DNA from: Nocardiopsis endophytica
Lineage (GTDB): Bacteria > Actinomycetota > Actinomycetes > Streptosporangiales > Streptosporangiaceae
NCBI RefSeq assembly: GCF_027706725.1
Contig: NZ_JAQFWQ010000001.1
Coordinates: 62,001-126,000 of the forward strand
Direction of reading: 5' to 3'
DNA: 64,000 nucleotides
A model generated the notes under the pieces. That model was not told the origin of the DNA. It ran no database searches and saw only the letters and a program-made list of their open reading frames with translations. Below, one piece after another: positions 7,510 through 14,522 of this stretch. The translations under genes were made by a program, and so were the position numbers. Each line of letters starts with the position of its first letter. Position 1 is the stretch's first letter.

Positions 7510-9353
7510 GTCGCCTCTCCGATCCTCGATCGCGGTGGGAAGGGTGGGGACGCGGGGGCCTGCGGCCTGTGGGTCCGCCGCAGCCAGTTCTCGGCGCCGA
7601 GCGTGGCCTCGATCGCGGCCAGGCCGCTGCTCGCGGTGTGTGGGCCGGTGATGGCCGCGCGCAGCGCGCGCGAGTCCACCAGGCCGAGCCGTTCGAGACG
7701 CATGTCCTCGGTCAGGGCGAGGAGCGCGGAGCGGTGCTCGTTCAACCCGGTGAACGCGTCGCCGCTGAATTCGCCCTTGGTCCGGCGCTGAAGCAGCTCC
7801 TCGGGGAGCACGCCGCGCATCGCCTCGGCGAGCAGCGGTTTGTACCGGTAGGGGTCGCACAGGCGGGTGCCGTCGATGCTCAGGACCGCGTCCATGACGG
7901 TGTCGTCGAGGTAGGGGGTGGCCAGCTCGACACCGGCGCTCCGGTAGAGCTGGTCGACCAGGCGGATCGTGCAGCCGGAGCTGCGCACCGTCTGGACCTT
8001 GACGTGCTGCGCGCGCGTGTGGGCCGACGGGGCGGCGGAAGCGGCGGCGGCGCGCATGCGCCCGGCGACCTCCTCGTGGGCGTCCGGTGTCGCCCACGGA
8101 GGGAGGCGGGCGGGGAAGACCCAGTCGAAGAAGGGCGTCCTGGGCGTCACGGCGGGTGCGTCGAGGGCGCCGGCGGCACGGCGCAGTGCGCGGGCGTGCC
8201 CGCGCCGGTCCGCCAGGGCGCGCGCGGTGGCCCACACCGGCCAGCGCAGGAGGGCCCTGTAGGCCCACGCCCTGCCGAGGGCGGTGAAGGGCGCCTGTGC
8301 GGCGAGGGCGTGCAGGTGGATGGAGTTCCCCGCGAACAGCTCGTCCCCGCCCTGGCCGTTCATGTGCAGGCGGGTGCCGTGCGAGGCGAGGTCGCGCGCC
8401 GAGTGCAGGGTCCGCTCCCGCACCCTGATGCAGGGCAGCGGCTCGTCGAGGGCGGGGGAGGGTGCGTCGATGCGGGCGAACCACCGGGGGATCTCGTCGG
8501 CGGGGACCACCCGGTGCACGGCCTCGGGCAGCAGCGCCCGTGCCCGGTCCGCCCACGCGGCGTCGTCGTTGGCGGGGTCGGAGGAGTCCCACCTGTAGGT
8601 GACCAGGCGTTCCGCGCTGCGGGCGGCGAGCAGCGACAGGGACGTGGAGTCCCAGCCGCCCGACAGGTCGCACCCGACGGTGCCCGCGGCGCGCGTGCGT
8701 GCGAGGACCGCCTCCTCCAGTGCCTCGGCCACCGCGGGCACGCCGGCCTCGGGTGAGAGCGTGGGCCGGGGCGCCTCCCACCAGCGGGACAGGCGCAGGG
8801 ACCCGTCGGTGCCGAGCACGGCCGCGTGGTCGGCGGGCACCGCGTCCACGCCGCGCAGCGGGGCCGCCTGCTCCAGGCCCTCGCCCGGGGCAGGGACCGC
8901 CAGGCGGAGGGCGAGGGCGCCGGGGTCGACCGGCGCGCCGGGGGACGCCAGGGCGTCGGTCCGGTCGGCGAGCACCCGCACGCCGCGTATGTCGGTGTGG
9001 AAGAGGCGCCGCACCCCCGAGGCCGAGCCGCGCGCCCACACCCGCCCGTCGACGGCGGCGATGAGGTGGAAGCAGCCGCTGAGCGCGCGGGTGCGCTCGG
9101 CGATCCGGTCGAGCCCTCCGGCCAGGGCGGTCTCCAGGACGGCCGCACCGGCGGTGGAGCGGCCGATGAGGGCGAGCCGGGAGGGCCCAGCGATGACGAG
9201 CGCGGCCTCGCCGGGGCCCCAGGTGCCCACGATCCAGGGGCGGCCGGAGGCGTGCGGGACGACGCGGCCGGCGGCGGCGGTGAGCAGCCGGGCCGCCGGA
9301 ACGGCGTCGTCGGTGTCGGGGAGGACGGCGAACCAGGTCGGCGGTGCGTACAC
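7506..9353 (-). CDS. Lasso peptide macrolactam synthetase (C, asparagine-synthetase-like)
   Basis: A 615-residue ATP-dependent enzyme that adenylates the ring Asp/Glu side chain and joins it to the core N-terminus. The N-terminal glutaminase-like domain has no nucleophile Cys at position 2, as in other lasso C proteins. The C-terminal asparagine-synthetase domain has the pyrophosphatase loop SGGWDST (231-237) and GQGGDELFAG (333-342). Its ATG at 9353 has GAGGAG eight bases upstream and lies 72 nt downstream of the third precursor gene in transcription order. One enzyme must serve all three precursors. No ABC exporter is present next to the cluster. Confidence 0.92.
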   Translation of the reverse strand: MYAPPTWFAVLPDTDDAVPAARLLTAAAGRVVPHASGRPWIVGTWGPGEAALVIAGPSRLALIGRSTAGAAVLETALAGGLDRIAERTRALSGCFHLIAAVDGRVWARGSASGVRRLFHTDIRGVRVLADRTDALASPGAPVDPGALALRLAVPAPGEGLEQAAPLRGVDAVPADHAAVLGTDGSLRLSRWWEAPRPTLSPEAGVPAVAEALEEAVLARTRAAGTVGCDLSGGWDSTSLSLLAARSAERLVTYRWDSSDPANDDAAWADRARALLPEAVHRVVPADEIPRWFARIDAPSPALDEPLPCIRVRERTLHSARDLASHGTRLHMNGQGGDELFAGNSIHLHALAAQAPFTALGRAWAYRALLRWPVWATARALADRRGHARALRRAAGALDAPAVTPRTPFFDWVFPARLPPWATPDAHEEVAGRMRAAAASAAPSAHTRAQHVKVQTVRSSGCTIRLVDQLYRSAGVELATPYLDDTVMDAVLSIDGTRLCDPYRYKPLLAEAMRGVLPEELLQRRTKGEFSGDAFTGLNEHRSALLALTEDMRLERLGLVDSRALRAAITGPHTASSGLAAIEATLGAENWLRRTHRPQAPASPPFPPRSRIGEAT

Positions 9354-9425
9354 GCGTCTCCTCAGCGGGGTGGGCGCAGGGTCCGGGAGGGCGGCCCGGA
9401 GCCGGTCCGGGCCGCCCGGGACGGG

Positions 9426-9539
9426 TCAGTAGACGAAGCCGATGATGAAGCCGTCGTAGATCGGGACGATGCCGCCGCCGAGGGTGAGTTCGCCGAAGGT
9501 GCCGAGGTCGGTCAGGGCCGGTGCGGTGTACGTCTGCAT
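9426..9539 (-). CDS. Lasso peptide precursor A1
   Basis: A 37-residue precursor starting MQTYTAPALTDLGTFGELTL. The leader has the YxxPxL motif bound by the B1 protein and the conserved Thr two residues before cleavage. The predicted core is GGGIVPIYDGFIIGFVY (17 residues), with a nine-residue ring from Gly1 to Asp9 and a Tyr C-terminus. Its ribosome site and leader are nearly identical in DNA to those of the third precursor (9690-9803), so the two are recent duplicates with diversified cores. Cleavage site and ring are inferred from family rules. Confidence 0.9.
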   Translation of the reverse strand: MQTYTAPALTDLGTFGELTLGGGIVPIYDGFIIGFVY

Positions 9540-9558
9540 CAGGGCTTTCCTTTCGTGA

Positions 9559-9672
9559 TCAGGGGGAGATGCCGAGGGAGGTGCCGTCCCAGATGGAGAG
9601 GGGGCCGTAGCCGAGGGTGGCCCGCCGGAAGTCGCCGAGGTGCGTGAGGGCCGGAGCCGTGTACTCGGGCAC
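9559..9672 (-). CDS. Lasso peptide precursor A2
   Basis: A 37-residue precursor with a GTG start and leader VPEYTAPALTHLGDFRRATL, again with YTAPAL and Thr at -2. The predicted core is GYGPLSIWDGTSLGISP, ring Gly1 to Asp9, with Trp8 just before the ring acid. It is the most diverged of the three leaders (HLGDFRRAT instead of DLGTFGELT). It lies 17 nt from the third precursor and 19 nt from the first, so all three are in one transcript. Confidence 0.9.
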   Translation of the reverse strand: MPEYTAPALTHLGDFRRATLGYGPLSIWDGTSLGISP

Positions 9673-9689
9673 CGCTGTCCGCCTTCCTG

Positions 9690-9803
9690 TCAGGGGAGGA
9701 GGCCGAGGGTGAAGCCGTCGAAGACGGGGAGGGGACCGAAGCTGAGGGTGAGTTCGCCGAAGGTGCCGAGGTCGGTCAGGGCCGGTGCGGTGTATTCGCG
9801 CAT
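9690..9803 (-). CDS. Lasso peptide precursor A3 (Ser at core position 1)
   Basis: A 37-residue precursor, first in the operon, with leader MREYTAPALTDLGTFGELTL. By the Thr(-2) rule the core is SFGPLPVFDGFTLGLLP with Asp9 as ring acid. Core residue 1 is therefore Ser rather than the usual Gly or Cys. Gly3, Asp9, Gly10 and Gly14 are shared by all three cores. The gene starts at ATG 9803 after an AAGGAAG ribosome site. Upstream there is about 460 nt without a gene, presumably holding the operon promoter. Confidence 0.88.
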   Translation of the reverse strand: MREYTAPALTDLGTFGELTLSFGPLPVFDGFTLGLLP

Positions 9804-10262
9804 CAGGGCTTCCTTTCCTGCTTTCGGGGGTGTACGGCCGCCGGGGAAGGGCGGTCGCGCCTGCCTCCATGCCCTCCCCGCAGCGCCGGTGAAACGCGCT
9901 TTCCTTGCGGTTTTTCCGCACGAATCGATGCGGATGGGCGGGATCCGCGCAAGCGGTTCGATCGACCTTTCGCCGTTGGGTTCCGTCCGAATCCGGCGGG
10001 CAATCCGGGGCGGTCGGGGCGATCCGGTCGTCGGGTGTCCTGGCAGGTGGGCATGGGGGCGGAAGCGCCCGGGAAAGGGGAATGGACCGATAATGGGGGC
10101 GAGATGTCCGGACTATCGCCTTGGGGTCGTTCACCCCATTGGCCGCGGGTGCGTTCGCGGGGGAGTCGAGCGTGCGGAGCGGTCCGGAGGAGCGTCAGGG
10201 AAAGGGGATGTCCCCTGTTCGGTATCCAATGCGATGACCGTCCGAAAACCCGGACTTCTCAG
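9804..10262. other. Gene-free 459-nt region upstream of the lasso operon
   Basis: No convincing coding frame was found on either strand. It is less GC-rich than the surroundings in places and contains small inverted repeats, e.g. TGCGG-TTTTT-CCGCA at 9906-9920 and GAAA-CGCGC-TTTC near 9891-9903. It probably carries the promoter of the lasso operon and control sites, but no regulator gene is adjacent and no clear -35/-10 pair was assigned. Confidence 0.5.
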
Positions 10263-10326
10263 CGATGATCTCGACGAAAGTGCTGTCAAAACCCCAGGTT
10301 TGGCAGCGCTTTCGTCGAGATCATCG
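10263..10326 (-). terminator. Long near-perfect hairpin after the alcohol dehydrogenase gene
   Basis: Arms 10264-10290 and 10299-10325 pair over 27 bp (two G-T type positions) with an 8-nt loop. The outer arm reads GATGATCTCGACGAAAG and the inner end is TCAAA/TTTGG. It starts 12 nt after the dehydrogenase stop, so on the minus strand it acts as that gene's terminator and insulates the lasso operon. It shares the core TGATCTCG with the hairpin at 6771-6844. Confidence 0.65.
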
Positions 10327-10338
10327 GCGGGCGCCGGG

Positions 10339-11406
10339 TCACGCGGGGGAGCGGGCGCCGGCCTTCGCGGGGGTGACCATCACCCGCAGGTGCGCGCCGC
10401 CGCGCGCCAGGGCGAACACCTCGTCCACCGGCTCCCCCGGAGCGGGGAGCGGGACCGGCGGAGACACCAGCGCCTCCAGGTCCAGGAACTGCCCGGGGCC
10501 CAGAAGCCAGTCCACGCCCCGCTGGAAGTCCCGCGCCGTGTAGTTGTGCACCCCGGCCACGGTCAGGCGCCGGGTGACCAGGTCCGCCGGGTCCAGGCGC
10601 ACCTCGGTCGCGCCGGGGCTGACCGCGCCCGCCGCCACCACCCGGCCCCCGGTCTCGGCCGCGCCGATCGCGGCGGAGAACCCGGCGGCGCTCCCCGAGG
10701 CCTCCACGACCAGGGGGAAGTCCAGCCCGTCGGGCACGTCGGTGCGCGCCCCCAGCCGTTCGGCGACGGCGCGCCGCCCGGGCGCGGGGTCGTGCACGAA
10801 CACCTGCCGCCCCTCCGAGCGCAGCATCGCCGCACAGTAGACGCCCACCGCCCCTGCCCCCAGGACGAGCGCGGGGGCGCCCGGCTCGGCCGGCCCGGCC
10901 GCCGACAGCACCGCCGCCGCCGTGGCGACGGCGCATCCCGCCGAGACCAGGTGCGCGTCGCCCGCCCAGCCGGGCACCCGCAGCACCGGGACCCCCGGAA
11001 GCAGCCGCACCGTGTCGGCCAGGGTGCCGGTGGCGTGCGGCGGCCGTGCGGCGCCCTCGTGCCCGTACTTCAGGATCGTGCGGCACTTCATCTCCAGGCC
11101 GCGGGCGCACCTGTCGCACGTCCCGCACGCGCTGAACAGGGCGAAGACCACCCGGTCCCCGGGGCGCAGCGGGGTACCCCGCAGATCGCGGGCGTCGGGG
11201 TCGGCACCGGACACGGTGCCGACCCCTTCGTGGCCGAGCACGGTGCGCGGCGGCGCCGGCCGGGCTCCGCCCACAGTGTGCAGGTCCGACCCGCACACCG
11301 CCGCGGCGTCGACGCGCACGTCGACCTGTCCGGCGGCCCGCTCCGGCAGGACCAGCTCCTCGACCCGCACGGCCGCGCGGTCGAGGACCGCGGCCGACAC
11401 CCGCAT
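10339..11406 (-). CDS. Zinc-dependent medium-chain alcohol dehydrogenase
   Basis: A 355-residue MDR-family oxidoreductase. Catalytic zinc ligands are Cys38 (AVCGSDLH) and the His of GHEGVG. The structural zinc loop is CGTCDRCARGLEMKC. The NAD(P) fold shows VLGAGAVGVY. The segment KCRTILKYGHE resembles a subgroup often found with phosphonate or other C2-compound genes, but no such genes are near, so the substrate is unknown. It is transcribed alone, ending at a strong hairpin. Confidence 0.85.
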   Translation of the reverse strand: MRVSAAVLDRAAVRVEELVLPERAAGQVDVRVDAAAVCGSDLHTVGGARPAPPRTVLGHEGVGTVSGADPDARDLRGTPLRPGDRVVFALFSACGTCDRCARGLEMKCRTILKYGHEGAARPPHATGTLADTVRLLPGVPVLRVPGWAGDAHLVSAGCAVATAAAVLSAAGPAEPGAPALVLGAGAVGVYCAAMLRSEGRQVFVHDPAPGRRAVAERLGARTDVPDGLDFPLVVEASGSAAGFSAAIGAAETGGRVVAAGAVSPGATEVRLDPADLVTRRLTVAGVHNYTARDFQRGVDWLLGPGQFLDLEALVSPPVPLPAPGEPVDEVFALARGGAHLRVMVTPAKAGARSPA

Positions 11407-11499
11407 GCGTTCCCTCCCCGGTGTCCGTCCCGGGGCGATCCTGCACCGCGCGTCGAAACGGCCCGCGCCGACGGGGTGGACGCCCGGTGAACCGGTGTC

Positions 11500-12585
11500 C
11501 TACGCGCGCGGGTAGTCGATGTACCCCTCTGCCCCGCCGCCGTAGACCAGGTCCCAGCGCGGTTCGGCCAGCGGCGCGCCGGAGGCGAAGCGCTCGGGCA
11601 GGTCGGGGTTGGAGATGAACAGCCGCCCGAAGGAGAACAGGTCGGCCGTGCCGGACTCCAGGAGGGGTTCGGCCTGTTCCCGGCGCGTGGGGGCGTCCCC
11701 GTTGTAGTTGGCGATCAGCGTCCCGGACCAGCGGGGGCGCAGGTCGGCCAGGGCCGGGTAGGAGCCGCGCTCGATGACGTGGAGGTAGGCCAGCCCCAGC
11801 GGGTCGAGCTCGCCGAGCAGCATCCGGTAGGTGGCGGCGGGGTCCTGTTCGCGGATCTCGTTCTCCGGGTTGCCGGGGGAGATGCGCAGGCCGACCCGTT
11901 CGGGGCCCACCTCCGCGGCGACCGCGTGGACGACCTCGCGGGCGAACCGGGTGCGGCCCTCGACCGAGCCGCCGTAGCGGTCACTGCGGAGGTTGGTGTT
12001 CTCGGCGAGGAACTGCTGCACGAGGTAGCCGTTGGCTCCGTGCACCTCGACGCCGTCGAACCCAGCGCGCACGGCGTTGCGGGCGGCGGCCGCGAACTGC
12101 GCGACGGCCTCCTCGGCCTCGCCCGTGGTCATCTCCCGGGGAGTGACGTGGGGGAGGCGGCCCTGCGAGGTGTAGATGTCCTCACCGGTGATCCGCACGG
12201 GCGAGGGGGCGAGCGGCTCCAGGCCGCCGGGGAGGGTGGCCGGGTGCGTCATGCGCCCGACGTGCCAGAGCTGGGCGTAGATCCGCCCTCCGGCGGCGTG
12301 CACGGCCGAGGTGACGCCGCGCCATGCGGCGGTCTGCTCCTCGGTGGCGATGCCGGGGATGCCGGGGCCTCCCTTGGCGGCCGGGCCGACCCACAGGCCT
12401 TCGCTGACGATGAGGCCCGCCCCCGCCCGCTGGGCGTAGTAGGCGGCGGTCAGCGCGTCGGGCGTCCCGGAGCGGTCGTCGGTGCGGCCCCGGGTCATCG
12501 GCGCCATGGCGATCCTGTTGGGCAGGCGGAGCGCCCGGCCCTCGTAGGGGTGCAGGAGCGGGCTCGTGGTGGTGAGGGTCGACAT
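11500..12585 (-). CDS. Old yellow enzyme family ene-reductase
   Basis: A 361-residue FMN-dependent alkene reductase starting at ATG 12585 (MSTLTTTSPLLHPYEG). Typical OYE features are NRIAMAPMTRGR at the N-terminus, HGANGYLVQQFL, NLRSDRYGGS, and FGRLFISNPDLPERF near the C-terminus. Members reduce activated C=C bonds of enones, nitro compounds and quinone-like electrophiles using NAD(P)H. It lies just downstream of a RidA-family gene, and both are divergent from a MarR regulator with a large inverted repeat between them. This suggests an electrophile- or phenol-induced detoxification operon. Confidence 0.9.
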   Translation of the reverse strand: MSTLTTTSPLLHPYEGRALRLPNRIAMAPMTRGRTDDRSGTPDALTAAYYAQRAGAGLIVSEGLWVGPAAKGGPGIPGIATEEQTAAWRGVTSAVHAAGGRIYAQLWHVGRMTHPATLPGGLEPLAPSPVRITGEDIYTSQGRLPHVTPREMTTGEAEEAVAQFAAAARNAVRAGFDGVEVHGANGYLVQQFLAENTNLRSDRYGGSVEGRTRFAREVVHAVAAEVGPERVGLRISPGNPENEIREQDPAATYRMLLGELDPLGLAYLHVIERGSYPALADLRPRWSGTLIANYNGDAPTRREQAEPLLESGTADLFSFGRLFISNPDLPERFASGAPLAEPRWDLVYGGGAEGYIDYPRA

Positions 12586-12638
12586 CGGTGGGGTCCTTCC
12601 GGTGGTGCGGCGGTTCGTCGGTGCGGCGGCTCGGCGGG

Positions 12639-13043
12639 TCAGCGCTCGACGGCGAGGGCCTCGACCTCGATCAGCCAGTCGGGCCGGGCGAGGGAGGAGA
12701 CCTCCAGCAGGGTGTCGGCGGGGTAGGGCTCGGACAGGAACTCCTCGCGCAGGCGGATCACGTCGTCGAGGTTGGCCCGCATGTCGCGGACGAAGATGCC
12801 GACCCTGACCACGTCGCCGAGGTCGGCCCCGGCGGCGGCGAGCACGCGGCGCACGTTGGCGAAGGCCTGGCGCCCCTGCTCGAGGAACCCGCCGGGGACG
12901 GTGCGGCCCCGCTCGTCGATCCCGGCCTGGCCGGACACGTGGATGAACCCTCCGGCGCGCACGGCCTGGGAGATGCGGTAGGGCGCGTACCAGTCGGGGT
13001 CGGTGGCGACCTTGCGGACGGCGGGCGCGGTGGCTGCGGACAC
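12639..13043 (-). CDS. RidA/YjgF-family enamine deaminase-like protein
   Basis: A 134-residue Rid protein. The GTG at 13043 is preceded by AAGGAGGAGCC, which favours it over upstream ATGs that fall inside the operator. Visible motifs are SQAVRAGGFIHVSGQAGIDE, FANVRRVLAAAGADLGDVV, VGIFVRDM, and the closing LEVSSLARPDWLIEVEALA. Rid proteins hydrolyse reactive enamines/imines or related toxic intermediates. It is the first gene of a two-gene unit with the ene-reductase, under the divergent MarR regulator. Confidence 0.88.
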   Translation of the reverse strand: MSAATAPAVRKVATDPDWYAPYRISQAVRAGGFIHVSGQAGIDERGRTVPGGFLEQGRQAFANVRRVLAAAGADLGDVVRVGIFVRDMRANLDDVIRLREEFLSEPYPADTLLEVSSLARPDWLIEVEALAVER

Positions 13044-13058
13044 GGCTCCTCCTTGAAT

Positions 13059-13108
13059 ATGCATGTACATGAATTGCTTGTACATGCATAAGTTGGCACT
13101 GCATGTAC
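13059..13108. promoter_or_regulatory. MarR operator: 11-bp inverted repeat plus extra half-site
   Basis: ATGCATGTACA (13059-13069) and TGTACATGCAT (13079-13089) form a perfect inverted repeat with a 9-nt spacer. A further GCATGTAC occurs at 13101-13108. It lies between the divergent RidA/ene-reductase operon and the MarR gene, next to both starts. The repeat would be bound by the MarR dimer to repress both directions. Confidence 0.75.
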
Positions 13109-13129
13109 TCTGGTGTCAAGGAGGCACCG

Positions 13130-13579
13130 ATGGACGCTGTACTGATGTGGGACCAGGTCGTCGCGCTCAGCGGCCGGGTCGAGCAGGAGCTGTCCCGAGC
13201 GCTCCAGCGGCGGCACGGGGTCGGGCTCTCGGAGTTCCGCGCCCTGTGCAAGCTCGCCTCGGCCGAGGACGGGGAGCTGCGCATGCAGGAGCTGGCCGAC
13301 CGCATCGGCCTCAACCAGAGCTCCATCAGCCGCCTGGTCGGGCGCATGGAGACGGCCGGACTCACCCGGCGGGACATGTGCGACCGGGACCGGCGCGGCG
13401 TCTACACCGTCATCACCGACGAGGGCCGGGCCCTGTACGCCGCGGCCGGGCCCACCTACGACGCGGTCCTGCGGGAGGCCCTCGAACGGGCCGTGGGCGA
13501 CCCCGCGGTCGGCGGGCTGGCGTCCCTGCTGACCGGGCGGGCGGGCGCGGGGGCGCCCGTCGGGGGCGCCCCCGCCTGA
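13130..13579 (+). CDS. MarR-family transcriptional regulator
   Basis: 149 residues from the ATG at 13130, with AAGGAGG eight bases upstream. The winged-helix core is clear: LRMQELADRIGLNQSSISRLVGRMETAGLTRR, then the wing CDRDRRGVYTVITDEGR. It is divergent to the RidA and ene-reductase genes and separated from them by the repeated TGTACATGCAT element. It is therefore the likely repressor of that pair and of itself, released by a small phenolic or electrophilic ligand (inferred from family behaviour). Confidence 0.88.
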   Translation: MDAVLMWDQVVALSGRVEQELSRALQRRHGVGLSEFRALCKLASAEDGELRMQELADRIGLNQSSISRLVGRMETAGLTRRDMCDRDRRGVYTVITDEGRALYAAAGPTYDAVLREALERAVGDPAVGGLASLLTGRAGAGAPVGGAPA

Positions 13580-13592
13580 GGCGGGCCCGGGG

Positions 13593-14297
13593 TCAGTCCT
13601 CCAGGTACTCCACCCGCGAGGAGTCCAGGTGGTACCGGGCGGCCACGACGCGGGTCCGCCCGGAGTCGACGTACTCGCGCAGCTCGGGGTCGGTCGCCAG
13701 GTCGTCGGCGATCGACAGCGCGTTGGCGGACACGCAGTCGTCGACGAAGTCCTCGCCGGTGTCGGGCGTGGACTCCACCACCGGCAGGATGCCCTCGACC
13801 AGGTGCCGGATGTGCCCGTCGGGCATCTGCGCGCCCCGGTGCACGTCCACCGCGGCCGTCACCGCGCCGCAGGAGGTGTGGCCGAGCACCACGATGAGCG
13901 GGACGTGCAGGTGGTGGACCGCGTAGGCGACGCTGCCCAGCACCGCGCCGTCGAGCACCTGCCCGGCGGGGCGGACGGTGAACAGGTCGCCAAGCCCCTG
14001 GTCGAAGACCAGCTCGGGCGGGACGCGCGAGTCGGAGCAGGAGAGCACGAGGGCGAACGGGTCCTGCCCGCCCACCAGCTCCTCGCGGCGGGCGCGGCCC
14101 TCGTTGGGGTGGGTGGAGCAGTACTTCCTCCACCGCTTGTTGCCCTCCTTGAGCCGCTTGAGGGCGGCGGCGGGGTCCTCCGGCGGGGCGGAGGCGGCCG
14201 GTGCGGCGCTCGCCGCCGCGGGCGCGGCGCCCGCGACGAGGAGTCCTGCGCCACCGGTGAGGGAGAGTCGAAGCGCGTTTCGGCGTGACAACGCCAT
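13593..14297 (-). CDS. Exported beta-class carbonic anhydrase
   Basis: 234 residues with a Tat-like signal (SRRNALRLSLTGGAGLLVAG) and an Ala/Pro-rich linker. It then follows the beta-carbonic anhydrase plan: Cys87 and the Asp89-Arg91 dyad in CSDSR, and His140 and Cys143 in LGHTSCGAV, giving the Cys-His-Cys zinc site. It interconverts CO2 and bicarbonate, here outside the membrane. The gene converges on MarR with only a 13-nt gap. The start is placed at ATG 14297; a GTG nine bases earlier is possible. Confidence 0.88.
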   Translation of the reverse strand: MALSRRNALRLSLTGGAGLLVAGAAPAAASAAPAASAPPEDPAAALKRLKEGNKRWRKYCSTHPNEGRARREELVGGQDPFALVLSCSDSRVPPELVFDQGLGDLFTVRPAGQVLDGAVLGSVAYAVHHLHVPLIVVLGHTSCGAVTAAVDVHRGAQMPDGHIRHLVEGILPVVESTPDTGEDFVDDCVSANALSIADDLATDPELREYVDSGRTRVVAARYHLDSSRVEYLED

Positions 14298-14460
14298 GGA
14301 GATCACTGCTTTCCGAACCTCGGTCCGCCCGCTGACTGAGGGGAGCGCGGGCGGAGTGGCGCGGGTGAAGCTAGTGCAGAAGGGGTGAGGGAGCAATAAA
14401 TTTCTACATGGCGCGATGTGGGGTATATGTCCAGTTCGAAGGCGGCGAAGAACGCCGACC

Positions 14461-14485
14461 GCGGGTGCGGTCGCTCCGCACCCGC
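14461..14485 (-). terminator. Hairpin terminator of the MFS gene
   Basis: A perfect 10-bp stem (GCGGGTGCGG / CCGCACCCGC) with loop TCGCT lies about 40 nt beyond the stop of the MFS gene and upstream of the carbonic anhydrase promoter. Confidence 0.55.
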
Positions 14486-14522
14486 AGGTCGTGAAGGGGA
14501 GGCCGGAACCGGCCGCCCCGGG

